Source of the DNA: Rhodococcus yunnanensis NBRC 103083
GTDB taxonomy: Bacteria; Actinomycetota; Actinomycetes; Mycobacteriales; Mycobacteriaceae
Direction of reading: 5' to 3'
DNA length: 64,000 nucleotides
Assembly (NCBI RefSeq): GCF_001895005.1
Contig: NZ_BCXH01000013.1
Location: forward strand, 1-64,000
The notes under the pieces are model-generated. The model saw only the letters and a program-made list of their open reading frames with translations. It had not been told where the DNA came from and ran no database searches. Shown in pieces: positions 21,853 to 30,067 of the stretch. A program made the position numbers and the translations under genes. The stretch's first letter is position 1; each line of letters opens with the position of its first letter.

Positions 21853-22944
21853 ATGTCCTCCAGCGATCCGGGTAAGCCTGGGAATCCGACGCCGCGACGC
21901 GACCAGCGCACAGTGACTGCGCCGGTTGCGCGTCGTGGCCTCGCCTTGGTCGCCATCGGCGCCGTTGCTGCCGCCGTCGTGACCCTGTATTTCTCCGGGG
22001 GCTTCTCGCAGCCGGAGAAGATCACGACGCACTCCGCTGCCGGGCCCGCAACCACCGGAGCAGTGTCGGGAAAGACCTTCGGCTCGGCCGCGCCAGGTGA
22101 TTGTCTGCAGTGGACGCCCACCGACGACCCCGAAACGGACCGGCAGGATCTCGCCGAGGTCTCCTGCGCCGAACCACACCGATTCGAAGTCGCGAAGGAC
22201 ATCGACATGTCGGCGTACCCCGGCATCGAGTTCGCTCCGGGCTCGGCGTACCCGGGAGCCCTCCGATTCGGCCAACTACGCGACGAACACTGCGTCGATG
22301 CCGTCGACGACTACCTCGGTACCAAATTCGATCCGAACGGCAAGTTCAGCGTCGGTTTGATGTTCCCCAGCCAGGCGGGGTGGGCGTCGGGCGAGCGGAC
22401 GTTGCGATGCGGAATCCAGCAGTCGTCGAACACCGGCATTCCGCAGGAGATGGCGGGATCGGTGCTCGATCAGGATCAATCGAACGTGTGGGACGTCGGC
22501 ACCTGCATCGGTATCACTCAGAACGTCCCGTCCGATCCGGTGGACTGCAGTCAGGCTCACGCTTTCGAGGTCGCATCGGTCGTCGACCTGCAACAACAGT
22601 TCCCGAGCGGAATCCCGAGCGAGGCCGATCAGGACGCCTACCTCGAACCGGCGTGCACCACCGCCGTCAACACCTACCTCGGTTCCGACACCGCCCTGCG
22701 CGACAAGACCCTGACCCTGTTCTGGAACACGATCGACGTCACCAGCTGGCTCGCCGGAAGCCGGCAGGTCAGCTGCTCGGTCGGCAAGGAACTCGACGAG
22801 GGCGGATTCGCCACCATCACCGGCACCGCACAAGGGGACATCCTGATCAACGGTCAGCCGCCCGTTCCACCGCCGTCGACGCCCGACGGCCGCGCCCTTC
22901 CGACCCCGCTGCCCGGCGCAGCCCCGATCACCCCGGGAGGGTGA
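21853..22944 (+). CDS. Septum formation family membrane protein (Rv3835-like)
   Basis: A 363-residue protein with one N-terminal membrane helix (GLALVAIGAVAAAVVTLYFSGGF, near 29-51) and an extracytoplasmic part containing two related septum-formation type domains. Each domain has a PGDC/VGTC start followed by a VSCAEPHRFEV or VDCSQAHAFEV block with paired cysteines, and the protein ends in a proline-rich tail. GTG 21850 is an equally possible start. The order serS - this gene - zincin matches Rv3834c-Rv3836 as I recall it. Likely a cell-envelope protein; exact function unknown. Confidence 0.85.
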   Translation: MSSSDPGKPGNPTPRRDQRTVTAPVARRGLALVAIGAVAAAVVTLYFSGGFSQPEKITTHSAAGPATTGAVSGKTFGSAAPGDCLQWTPTDDPETDRQDLAEVSCAEPHRFEVAKDIDMSAYPGIEFAPGSAYPGALRFGQLRDEHCVDAVDDYLGTKFDPNGKFSVGLMFPSQAGWASGERTLRCGIQQSSNTGIPQEMAGSVLDQDQSNVWDVGTCIGITQNVPSDPVDCSQAHAFEVASVVDLQQQFPSGIPSEADQDAYLEPACTTAVNTYLGSDTALRDKTLTLFWNTIDVTSWLAGSRQVSCSVGKELDEGGFATITGTAQGDILINGQPPVPPPSTPDGRALPTPLPGAAPITPGG

Positions 22945-22957
22945 CATTCCATTCAGC

Positions 22958-23290
22958 ATGAGTCGCGCGGACTTCGAGAACGCCGTCGGCGACGCCCTGG
23001 ACACACTGCCGCCGGACATCATCGACCGAATGGACAACGTCGTCGTCCTCGTCGAGGAAGAGCACCCCACCGAGGACATCCTCGGGTTGTACGAGGGCGT
23101 CGCACTCACCGACCGCTACGAATACAGCGGCCACCTGCCCGACGTCATCACCATCTACCGGCGACCGATCCTCGAGATGGTCGACGACGGCGACACCGCC
23201 CGCCGCGAAATCGCCATCACCGTCGCCCACGAGGTGGGCCATCATTTCGGAATCGACGACGAGCGGTTGCACGAGTTGGGGTTCGGCTGA
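22958..23290 (+). CDS. Small zincin-like metallopeptidase family protein (Rv3836-like)
   Basis: A 110-residue protein of the DUF1025 minimal metalloprotease family. The zinc-binding motif HEVGHHFGIDDERLHEL at about 90-106 supplies HExxH plus the downstream third ligand region. The upstream part is the conserved PDVITIYRRPI strand. It starts 13 bp after the septum-formation gene, so the two are probably cotranscribed. Peptidase activity is predicted from the motif, not demonstrated for most members. Confidence 0.88.
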   Translation: MSRADFENAVGDALDTLPPDIIDRMDNVVVLVEEEHPTEDILGLYEGVALTDRYEYSGHLPDVITIYRRPILEMVDDGDTARREIAITVAHEVGHHFGIDDERLHELGFG

Positions 23291-23310
23291 TTTCTGGCCC
23301 GTGCGCTCAC

Positions 23311-23363
23311 CGCTTGAATGAACCGTTCAAGCTATCTGAACGTATGAATGGACCATTCAAGCG
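23311..23363 (+). repeat. 53-bp palindromic intergenic element, copy 2
   Basis: Same 53-bp length and ends as copies at 16826 and 40642. In this copy both halves fold: TTGAATGAACCGTTCAA in the left arm and TGAATGGACCATTCA in the right arm, so two small hairpins sit inside the longer inverted repeat. Located between the convergent zincin and cbtA genes. Confidence 0.88.
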
Positions 23364-23370
23364 ATGAAAA

Positions 23371-24141
23371 CTAGGCCGCGACGGACTCCCGAGCCTTCGA
23401 CGACGCCCGGTCGGTGAGGAACGCGAAGACCAGGCCGAGTGCGATCCAGAGTGTCGCCTGAGTGGCGAGCGACGACAACCGGAAATCCCAGAGCAGGGTG
23501 GCCGGGAAATCGGCTCCCACCTCGTCGATACCCGGGAGAAGGGCATATCCGACGCCGACGACGACACCGAATGCCGCGAGCGGGGCAGCGACGCGCACTG
23601 CAACCGACTGCTGCGCGGCGACGACCTTCGCCACGTAGATGCCGACGGCGACGGCGGCGAGTCCGAGAACGACCGTTGCCAGCCACAGCCAGGTGCGCTG
23701 ATCGATGGTGTCCGGGTCGCCGACGGCGGGCGGGTTCGCCGGGTACTTGAAGAACGGCACGGCCTCGATGGCAACCCAGCCGAGTATCCCGGCCACGAGG
23801 GCGAGAACCGCACCGGGAAGACGGGTGAACCGCCGTGCGTAGTGCAGGACCGTCGCGAAGATCGCTCCGAGGGCCAGACCGGCGAGTCCGGTGGCCAGGA
23901 AGAGTCCGGCTCGCTGGCCGTCGCGGCTGACAAGTGCTTCGTCGTCGTCGTGCGAGTGCGCGGCCGGCGTGGCGGCCTCGTGGGAGTGCTCACCCGCCGA
24001 TTCTTCGATCGCGATGGCCGAGTCGATGTGCGGCTCACCGAGGGTGAATGCCACTGCGCCGGCGAGCAGACCCGCGATCAATCCCGCGAGCAGTCCTCTG
24101 ACCAGTAGTTGAACGAATGTGCCCTGAAGAGTCAGTGGCAT
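23371..24141 (-). CDS. cbtA: CbtA family cobalt transporter subunit
   Basis: A 256-residue membrane protein with about five to six helices. It opens with LVRGLLAGLIAGLLAGAVAFTLGEPHID, the conserved first helix of CbtA, followed by a His-rich loop (HSHEAATPAAHSHDDD near 52-67) suited to binding divalent cobalt. Overlaps cbtB by ten bases and follows it in the operon. Family knowledge: CbtAB are B12-regulated cobalt uptake proteins. The riboswitch ahead of cbtB supports this here. Confidence 0.9.
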   Translation of the reverse strand: MPLTLQGTFVQLLVRGLLAGLIAGLLAGAVAFTLGEPHIDSAIAIEESAGEHSHEAATPAAHSHDDDEALVSRDGQRAGLFLATGLAGLALGAIFATVLHYARRFTRLPGAVLALVAGILGWVAIEAVPFFKYPANPPAVGDPDTIDQRTWLWLATVVLGLAAVAVGIYVAKVVAAQQSVAVRVAAPLAAFGVVVGVGYALLPGIDEVGADFPATLLWDFRLSSLATQATLWIALGLVFAFLTDRASSKARESVAA

Positions 24142-24353
24142 GGCAGGCCCAGCAGGTGGCGTCCGTCGTGCATCAACTCGTGCATGTACATCCCGCTGCG
24201 CGAGATGGCACCTTGGTCGAAGCCGACCAGGTAGAGCACGAGGAACGCGAGCAGAATCACCGCGGCCACGGCGAGGGCGAGTGCCGCCGACTCCGTGGTG
24301 TTGCTGGGGGTATGGACTGTAGCCATCTTCGGTTTTGCCTCCATGGGATTCAT
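24132..24353 (-). CDS. cbtB: CbtB family cobalt transporter subunit
   Basis: A 73-residue protein with one membrane helix (AALALAVAAVILLAFLVLYLVGFDQG) and the diagnostic C-terminal histidine/cysteine cluster MYMHELMHDGRHLLGLPCH, thought to bind cobalt. Start ATG 24353 is taken; ATG 24344 is also possible. A longer open frame upstream runs through the riboswitch and is not coding. First gene of the cbtBA operon. Confidence 0.88.
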   Translation of the reverse strand: MNPMEAKPKMATVHTPSNTTESAALALAVAAVILLAFLVLYLVGFDQGAISRSGMYMHELMHDGRHLLGLPCH

Positions 24354-24373
24354 GCGTCCCGTCGAAACCTCCA

Positions 24374-24467
24374 GCGATGAGTGAGTTTTCTGGCTCTCGA
24401 ACCCATCGGTTCGATCACAGTGGCGCAACCGCTCCGGATTTTGCACCGGATTACCTGCACACATCGC
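24374..24467 (-). promoter_or_regulatory. Cobalamin (B12) riboswitch upstream of cbtBA
   Basis: On the minus strand the leader carries the core pattern of cobalamin riboswitches: GGTAATCCGGTGCAAAATCC, then GCGGTTGCGCCACTGTGA, and further on the B12-box-like GAGCCAGAAAACTC. The flanking hexamers GCGATG and CATCGC pair to close the element as P1. It ends about 20 bases before the cbtB start codon. Known role: ligand binding turns down translation or transcription of B12/cobalt uptake genes. The aptamer is short (about 94 nt), suggesting a compact variant. Confidence 0.88.
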
Positions 24468-24543
24468 ACTTACCAGCGAACTGTGGCACCGATCTCAGTG
24501 CGCTGTCAATCGGAACTAGAGTGTGCCGGATGAGGAGCGCTCG

Positions 24544-25110
24544 ATGCCATCACCGGTGACTCGGCTCTCGCTGCTCAGCCACGCCACGACCGACGCGGTT
24601 CGTCGTGCCCGATTCCCTTCGGACGAACCGGTCGATTCGGGCGGACTGCGACAGATCGAGGCGATCGAGTTCACCACCCGCGCCGAGTCGGTTCTGATCG
24701 CCCCCGAACGTCGGACCAGACAGACTGCAGCCGCGCTGGGACTGCAGGGCGCACTCGTCGCCGACCTGTCCGATATCCGACTCGGCGACTGGACCGGATC
24801 GGCCATCGAGGATCTGAGCGAGAAGGAGATGCTGGGCTGGCTGACCGATACCACCACCACTCCGCCGAACGGTGAGTCCATCGACGCACTGTCGACTCGC
24901 GTGGGCAATTGGATGAATCGGGTCGGTTCCGAACATCGACGGATTCTGGCCGTCACACATCCGGCGCTCATCAGGGCCGTGGTGATTCGCACGCTCGACG
25001 CACCCCCGTCGTCGTTCTGGCGGGTCGACATTCCGCCGCTGTCGCTGACCAGCGTCAACTTCCGCGGTGGCCGGTGGACCCTTCGCAGCGTGGCCGAAAA
25101 AATCACCTGA
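24544..25110 (+). CDS. Histidine phosphatase family protein with altered RHG motif
   Basis: A 188-residue protein with the fold pattern of phosphoglycerate mutase-like phosphatases: LSLLSHATTDAVRRARFP near the N-terminus, ESVLIAPERRTRQTAAALG as the second arginine region, LGDWTGSAIEDL, and ILAVTHPALIRAVVIRTL holding the second catalytic histidine. The usual RHG is SHA here, so the arginine and glycine around the phospho-accepting histidine are missing, though a histidine is kept. GTG 24523 is an alternative start. Function unknown. Confidence 0.8.
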   Translation: MPSPVTRLSLLSHATTDAVRRARFPSDEPVDSGGLRQIEAIEFTTRAESVLIAPERRTRQTAAALGLQGALVADLSDIRLGDWTGSAIEDLSEKEMLGWLTDTTTTPPNGESIDALSTRVGNWMNRVGSEHRRILAVTHPALIRAVVIRTLDAPPSSFWRVDIPPLSLTSVNFRGGRWTLRSVAEKIT

Positions 25111-25215
25111 GCTTTTTTTACTGGCGCATGGAACCGATCACCGGGTGCTCGACGTCAAACTTCACGAGGGCGGGAATCTCGTGCGCCCGCCTGCCGCAAC
25201 AGTCGAGGAGTGCAG

Positions 25216-25518
25216 ATGCCAGGACAAGTGCGCGTGGACCCCGCTGCTCTCGAAGCCGCGGCGGCGGATCTGGACGCGGCGGCAGCTCGGCTGCAGGCGA
25301 ATCTGACGAGTGTGTCGTTGCCGATCCAGGCGCTGCCCTCCGGCAGCGAGGAAGTATCCCTGCTGGCCAATCGCTACTTCACGCATGCGGCAGGCTCGTT
25401 CACTCCCGCCGCCCAGCAGGCTGTGAACGAGTTGATCGACACGGCGGCTGCGTTGCGTGTGCAGGCCGCGGCGTACCGCGACGTCGATCTGGAACACAGC
25501 CGCGCACTCGACATCTGA
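25216..25518 (+). CDS. PE-like type VII secretion substrate
   Basis: A 100-residue helical protein beginning VRVDPAALEAAAADLDAAAARLQANL, with two long alanine-rich helices and a turn around GSEEVSLLANRYFTHAAGSF. Length, helix-turn-helix hairpin shape and position directly ahead of a PPE-type gene identify it as the PE partner. The RBS GAGGAG at 25205-25210 selects ATG 25216 over GTG 25210. Expected to bind the following PPE protein and leave through an ESX system encoded elsewhere. Confidence 0.8.
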   Translation: MPGQVRVDPAALEAAAADLDAAAARLQANLTSVSLPIQALPSGSEEVSLLANRYFTHAAGSFTPAAQQAVNELIDTAAALRVQAAAYRDVDLEHSRALDI

Positions 25519-25556
25519 ACCGGCACCATGCATCACACCGACGGGGGTAATGAAAA

Positions 25557-26816
25557 ATGACGCTGGGAGTCACAGGAGTCGTGTGGTTGCCACGCACGGC
25601 AATGGTCAATTCGACGGCACTGCTGGCCGGTGCAGGCCCTGCGCCCTTGGCCACGGCGTCGGGGGCATGGCAGTCGGTCGCCGCCGCGTACACCGATACG
25701 TCGGTGACCATCACCCGTGTGATGGCGGTTCTCGCCGCCGGGTGGGAGGGCGAGGCCGCGAATGCAGCGCAGGCCAGGCTCGGCGCGTTCCTCGGTTGGA
25801 CCCAGGCTTCCGCCGGCAAAGCAGCGGACATCGCCGTGCACGCGGCGAGTGAGGCCGCCGCCTACACCACCGCATCGATCGCGATGCCGAATCCGGTCGA
25901 GATCGGCATGGTCCAGGCGGCGAGGACGGCGGTCTGGACATCGGGCGGCGCACTCAACGGCAGCGCCCAGGCGCTCGAGACGGTGTCGCAGGCTCTCGAC
26001 GTTCGCGCCGGGATCGTCATGGATGCGTACGAAGCCGCAACGACCCCCCTCGCGTTCCCGGTCTCGTTCGACCGACCACCCGAGATCGTGAACGACGCAG
26101 GCGCGTCTGCCGGATCGACCGGATCGATCGACGACGCCACCTCGTTCGGGGCCGGTTCACAGGCTGCCGGATCCGACGGCGACACCGGTGTCTTCGGATT
26201 CGGGGCACGGACGAGCCCTGCGCAGGCTGCCATCGCCGCAATCAGTGCCGCAGTGCAGAATCCTGCGGTCACCGGGGCGGTCGGGCAGTTCGCGAGCTCG
26301 GCAGGCACGGTCGCGGGATCCTCGGTCACGACCGTCGCGTCGGCGGTCACCAACCTCGGCGGGTCCGCGGTATCGACCCTGATGAGCACACAGAGCACTC
26401 CACAACAATCGGCACACACGCTCGGTGCGGTGCGTGGGGATTCCGCCGCACCCGGCCTCACCGCGACACGGGCGGTCTCGACCGGGGCGAACGGGCCCTC
26501 GGCTGTCGGGGCGCGGCTGGCGGGGACGCTCGGCCTTCCCGGATCGACGTTGGGACCGCCCGCCCACACGGTGATCGATGCCAACCGAACTCCGTTCGGT
26601 CCCAACACTTCCGGAACGATCGGCGCAGGCCCGGCCGATGGCGCCGCAGCCACCCGAGGCACCAACGGCGGTGCGCCGATGTCCGGAACACGACCCGGCG
26701 ACGGCGACGAGGAACATGTGACACCCGGGTACCTCAAGCAGTTCGAACACTTCTCCGACGGCCGCACCGTCGCACCGTCGGTCATAGGTGCCGACCCGAC
26801 GTGGAACGACCGTTGA
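25557..26816 (+). CDS. PPE domain-containing protein
   Basis: A 419-residue protein whose first 180 residues follow the PPE fold: VVWLPRTAMVNSTALLAGAGPAPLATASGAWQSVAAAY near the N-terminus, with a degenerate LPRT in place of PPE. The WxG turn is AGWEGEAANAAQARL near 62. The rest is Gly/Ala/Ser/Thr-rich low complexity. It lies 38 bp after the PE-like gene and overlaps the EspG gene by a few bases. Predicted secreted or surface protein. No ESX core genes are present in the window. Confidence 0.85.
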   Translation: MTLGVTGVVWLPRTAMVNSTALLAGAGPAPLATASGAWQSVAAAYTDTSVTITRVMAVLAAGWEGEAANAAQARLGAFLGWTQASAGKAADIAVHAASEAAAYTTASIAMPNPVEIGMVQAARTAVWTSGGALNGSAQALETVSQALDVRAGIVMDAYEAATTPLAFPVSFDRPPEIVNDAGASAGSTGSIDDATSFGAGSQAAGSDGDTGVFGFGARTSPAQAAIAAISAAVQNPAVTGAVGQFASSAGTVAGSSVTTVASAVTNLGGSAVSTLMSTQSTPQQSAHTLGAVRGDSAAPGLTATRAVSTGANGPSAVGARLAGTLGLPGSTLGPPAHTVIDANRTPFGPNTSGTIGAGPADGAAATRGTNGGAPMSGTRPGDGDEEHVTPGYLKQFEHFSDGRTVAPSVIGADPTWNDR

Positions 26817-27631
26817 TCGACTTGGGAACTCGACCACAGGGCCACGATCTGCCGTACGCAGTGCTCGACGCCGACCGAATCGACTACCTGGTCGACGCAC
26901 TCGACATCGCCGAACTACCCGTCGTACTCGACGTACACCCGCGTTTCGACGACGTATCGAAACACCTACTGTCGCTGCAGCGAGGCCATGACGGACTCGT
27001 CGCAGACGGACTGCTTCCGGACGGGCGCATCCACCCGGCCATGGCCGCGTGGATGCGGATCCTCGAGCAACCCGACTGGTATGTCGCGGCCCGACTCGTT
27101 CCGCGGCCCGTCACCGAGAACGGCCCGGCCACCAGGGCCTGTTTCGCGTCGAACGAGGACGGCTCGGTGATCGCCGTGCGGACGGGACGTCGGATCACGA
27201 TCAGGGCAACGTCCGTCGACCCGTCCCGCGAACTCCTCGACACCCTCGGAATGTGCGCAGCGCACGACTTTCGCAGCATCTCGGCGCCGACCGACGATCT
27301 GGCCGAGGCACTCGATGCGTCACCGACGGATCACAGTGCGACGACCGATCGGCTCGCGCATCTCGGAATCGACCCATCCGACGCAGCCGAGGTCGCCGCT
27401 GCCATGGCACTCTGTTTCTCGCACGCCGAGATAACCTCGGTCACAACCACATTCGGAGCCAGGGCGCCGGGCCGTCATCCGGTTGCTGTCTTCGACACTC
27501 ACCGCGGACGTCTCGTCGCGACGTCGAGTACGGCAACGGACGGACGGCAGTGGACAACGTTGTCTCCCGGTCACGATGCACGGGTTAGAGGCGCTCTGGC
27601 GGAGCTGGTGGAGCGGGCGCGCGTCAGCTGA
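26801..27631 (+). CDS. EspG-type ESX secretion-associated chaperone
   Basis: A 276-residue protein with the EspG family layout: LDADRIDYLVDALDIAELPVVLDVHPRFD near the start, FASNEDGSVIAVRTGRRITIRATSVD in the middle, and a C-terminal strand-helix region (RHPVAVFDTHRGRLVATSS). EspG binds the tip of PPE proteins in the cytosol and delivers them to ESX secretion. GTG 26801 gives a 16-bp overlap with the PPE gene; TTG 26813 gives a TTGA overlap and is equally plausible. Its 3' end overlaps the convergent phosphatase gene by 8 bp. Confidence 0.82.
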   Translation: MERPLIDLGTRPQGHDLPYAVLDADRIDYLVDALDIAELPVVLDVHPRFDDVSKHLLSLQRGHDGLVADGLLPDGRIHPAMAAWMRILEQPDWYVAARLVPRPVTENGPATRACFASNEDGSVIAVRTGRRITIRATSVDPSRELLDTLGMCAAHDFRSISAPTDDLAEALDASPTDHSATTDRLAHLGIDPSDAAEVAAAMALCFSHAEITSVTTTFGARAPGRHPVAVFDTHRGRLVATSSTATDGRQWTTLSPGHDARVRGALAELVERARVS

Positions 27632-28289
27632 TCGGGTTGTCCGCCACGCGGCTGCCCTTGCCTTCGAAAGGAGGCTCGAACGTCCCCCATCGAACGCATG
27701 TCCATCCGCCGTCCGCCGTGGGAACCAGTTCGACGGTCTCGGTGTTGTCCAGGTGATTGTCGGCGGCGAACTCACCGTCCACGCCACCGAGAACTGCGGC
27801 GACCAGGCGGATCGCGGCACCATGACTGACGACCACGACATCCGCGACATCCCGCGCGGTCAGGAATTCGGCGCGCAACTCGTCGAGGACAGGGACGTAC
27901 CGATCGAGAATCGCTCGGCCGCTCTCACCGCCCGGCGCGTGCGCATCGAGATCCCCCGATTGCCATTTGCCGTACACGGCAGTGAAACCCGCGTGGGCTT
28001 CCTCGTCGCTACGGTCCTCCCAGTCACCGACGAAGGTTTCCTGTAGCCCGTCCCGCTCCTGCGCGAGAACGGCAGTGGCCACGGCGATGTGCTCGGCGGT
28101 CTGCCGAGCACGCAGCGCCACCGAGGACACGAGCACGCTCGGCGGGGTCGCAGCGATGGATTTGCCGAATCGCGTGGCCTGCTCGTGGCCGAGATCGGTC
28201 AGTGCAGCGCCGGGCGGGAGGGTGTCGAGCCTCTTGTCGACGTTCGCGAACGTCTGACCGTGCCGCACCAGTACCAACTTGCCCGTCAT
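27624..28289 (-). CDS. Histidine phosphatase family protein (phosphoglycerate mutase-like, Rv3837c-like)
   Basis: A 221-residue phosphatase with an intact catalytic RHG (LVLVRHGQTFANVDKRLD near residue 6), the second arginine region SSVALRARQTAEHIA, FVGDWEDR and the second catalytic histidine in VVVVSHGAAIRLVAAVLGG. ATG 28289 is chosen because it lies immediately before the first strand; a longer start at 28328 would overlap pheA. The pairing with pheA matches Rv3837c-Rv3838c as I remember it. True substrate not known; a mutase role is unlikely. Confidence 0.9.
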   Translation of the reverse strand: MTGKLVLVRHGQTFANVDKRLDTLPPGAALTDLGHEQATRFGKSIAATPPSVLVSSVALRARQTAEHIAVATAVLAQERDGLQETFVGDWEDRSDEEAHAGFTAVYGKWQSGDLDAHAPGGESGRAILDRYVPVLDELRAEFLTARDVADVVVVSHGAAIRLVAAVLGGVDGEFAADNHLDNTETVELVPTADGGWTCVRWGTFEPPFEGKGSRVADNPIS

Positions 28290-28305
28290 CTGCCCGCCTT
28301 GCTCT

Positions 28306-29235
28306 TCATCTGTCGGATCTGCCCTCACGCAGCCCCGCCAACCAGTCGATCTCCTCCTCCAACGACGGTGGTGTCCGTCCTGTTCCCGTCGCGACGGGCC
28401 AGGATCCGAGATACCGGAGTTTCATCTTTCGATGCAACGCGCCGAGCGCTTCGGCCACTGCCGGGTCGTCGATGTGGCCGACGCAGTCCACGTAGAAGCG
28501 ATAGGTGCCGAATTCTGTTCGGGTCGGCCGTGATTCGATACGTGTGAGGTCGATGTCACGGATGCCGAACTCCGCCAGCGCAGCCAGAAGCGCTCCGGGC
28601 TGATTGTCGGGCATCAAAACCAGCGCGGTGCGATCGGCCCCGGTGGGAGCAGGCGCCTTTCTCGGTGTGCCGACGAGGACGAACCTGGTTCGGGCGGTCT
28701 CGATGTCGGCGACTCCAGTGGCCAGTGCCGGAAGGTGGAGCCGAACGCCGGCGAGAGGCGTGGACACAGCGGCGTCGGCGAGCCCAGCGGCGACGTCCTC
28801 GGCTGCACCGGCATTGGACGAGGCGAACTGCACCTCCGCACGGGGAAGGTTGGCCTCGAGCCACAGCCGAACCTGCGCCGCGGCAATCGGATACGCCCGG
28901 ATCGAACGAACGTCCTCCGCGGCGATACCCGGTCGCCCCAGAATGGAGAACGCGATGTCGATTTCGGTCTCGGCAAGGATCTGAAGCCTGCTCGACGCGG
29001 CCAGGGCATCGAGCGTCGGCGGTACGGACCCCTCCACCGAACTCTCTATCGGCACCACGGCCGCGTCCACGTCGCCGTCACGGACCGCCTGCAGCGACGC
29101 CGGTGGACTGCTGAGGGGAACGCGCTCGATGTGGTCGTCGAATCCGAGTGACGCGAACACGCCGTCGGACTCCAACTGGCCGACCGCCATTTCGGTGAAT
29201 GTTCCCGATGGACCGAAGTACGCGATTCTGGGCAC
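28306..29235 (-). CDS. pheA: Prephenate dehydratase
   Basis: A 309-residue enzyme converting prephenate to phenylpyruvate in phenylalanine synthesis. The catalytic domain opens with IAYFGPSGTFTEMA and includes VVPIESSVEGSVPPTLDAL and the conserved TRF motif (ETARTRFVLVGTP). A C-terminal ACT domain (QPGALLAALAEFGIRDIDLTRIESRPTR) gives phenylalanine feedback control. GTG 29235 fits the homologous start. The phosphatase follows 16 bp downstream, likely cotranscribed. Confidence 0.96.
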   Translation of the reverse strand: MPRIAYFGPSGTFTEMAVGQLESDGVFASLGFDDHIERVPLSSPPASLQAVRDGDVDAAVVPIESSVEGSVPPTLDALAASSRLQILAETEIDIAFSILGRPGIAAEDVRSIRAYPIAAAQVRLWLEANLPRAEVQFASSNAGAAEDVAAGLADAAVSTPLAGVRLHLPALATGVADIETARTRFVLVGTPRKAPAPTGADRTALVLMPDNQPGALLAALAEFGIRDIDLTRIESRPTRTEFGTYRFYVDCVGHIDDPAVAEALGALHRKMKLRYLGSWPVATGTGRTPPSLEEEIDWLAGLREGRSDR

Positions 29236-29245
29236 GATTTTCAGG

Positions 29246-29959
29246 TTACGTCGTCGACGACTCGGCAGGGACCAAACCCGCCGCGACGAGATCTCGGTGT
29301 GCTGCTGTGGCGTCGCCGATCTCGATTCCGAGCAGTACCGTGCGGACAGCATCCGCTGCCTCGGGACGCAGTGCGGTCAGTGCCGCGAGGTTCGGCGATG
29401 CGAACGCCGCGAGAATGTCGTCGCCTCGCAGCGCCGCCACGGTGGCAGCGATGACGGAAATGACCTCATCGCCTGTTCGAGCTCGGGCGGTGAACCCGAC
29501 GTCCGAGTGTGCGACGACGGCAAGCACATCGGCGATGGCGCGAGGCGAATCCCACGCTGCGAATCCCGGTGTGCGGTGCGCCTCGACGATGGTGGTGACG
29601 GTGTCGAGCACCGACCCTTCACCGAGCTCGGGAAAGACGACCACGGGGGACGGCAGACGCAGCTCGATTGCCTCGCTCAGCGTGTCTTCACGGACGTTCA
29701 CGTGATATCGGACCACTTCGTAGCTCGCACGGGTGCGGCCGTGCAGTTCGGCGGGATCCACATCGAGTTCGACGACGACGCGTCCGAGGTCGGTCGCCTC
29801 GTCCAGTTCCAGCAGAGTCGAGGCCGCGAGCACCGTCGGGCCCGAGGTGATCGTCTTCGCCAACCCGTCGGGGGCGGAGTATCGCTGCTGCAGGAGACCG
29901 GTGACGAGCGCGTGCGGGTCGGGTCGGTGCGGCACGCCGAGAGTCAAGGGAATGGACAC
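29246..29959 (-). CDS. Hypothetical protein upstream of pheA
   Basis: A 237-residue soluble protein without signal peptide or membrane segment. It has alternating beta/alpha character (ELDVDPAELHG, RYHVNVREDTLSEAIELRLPSPVVVFPELG) and an alanine-rich helical C-terminal half. I do not recognise the family. It ends 10 bp before pheA begins on the same strand, so it is probably first in the operon with pheA and the phosphatase. Confidence 0.7.
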   Translation of the reverse strand: MSIPLTLGVPHRPDPHALVTGLLQQRYSAPDGLAKTITSGPTVLAASTLLELDEATDLGRVVVELDVDPAELHGRTRASYEVVRYHVNVREDTLSEAIELRLPSPVVVFPELGEGSVLDTVTTIVEAHRTPGFAAWDSPRAIADVLAVVAHSDVGFTARARTGDEVISVIAATVAALRGDDILAAFASPNLAALTALRPEAADAVRTVLLGIEIGDATAAHRDLVAAGLVPAESSTT

Positions 29960-30023
29960 CGTTACACGGTAGTCGGGAAGAAATGGGTCCCAGCACTTGC
30001 GATACCGGGAAGCGTGAACTAAC

Positions 30024-30042
30024 TTAGGTTTGCCTCACCTAC
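30024..30042 (+). promoter_or_regulatory. IdeR/DtxR-type iron box
   Basis: TTAGG, nine bases, then CCTAC: the two half-sites of the 19-bp IdeR box (consensus TTAGG-N9-CCTAA), 26 bp upstream of the DUF2470 start. IdeR with Fe(II) would normally repress from such a site. Family precedent: the corresponding mycobacterial region (Rv3839-bfrB) is IdeR-controlled. Confidence 0.75.
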
Positions 30043-30067
30043 AGCAACCATCGCATCGGAGGAGCCC

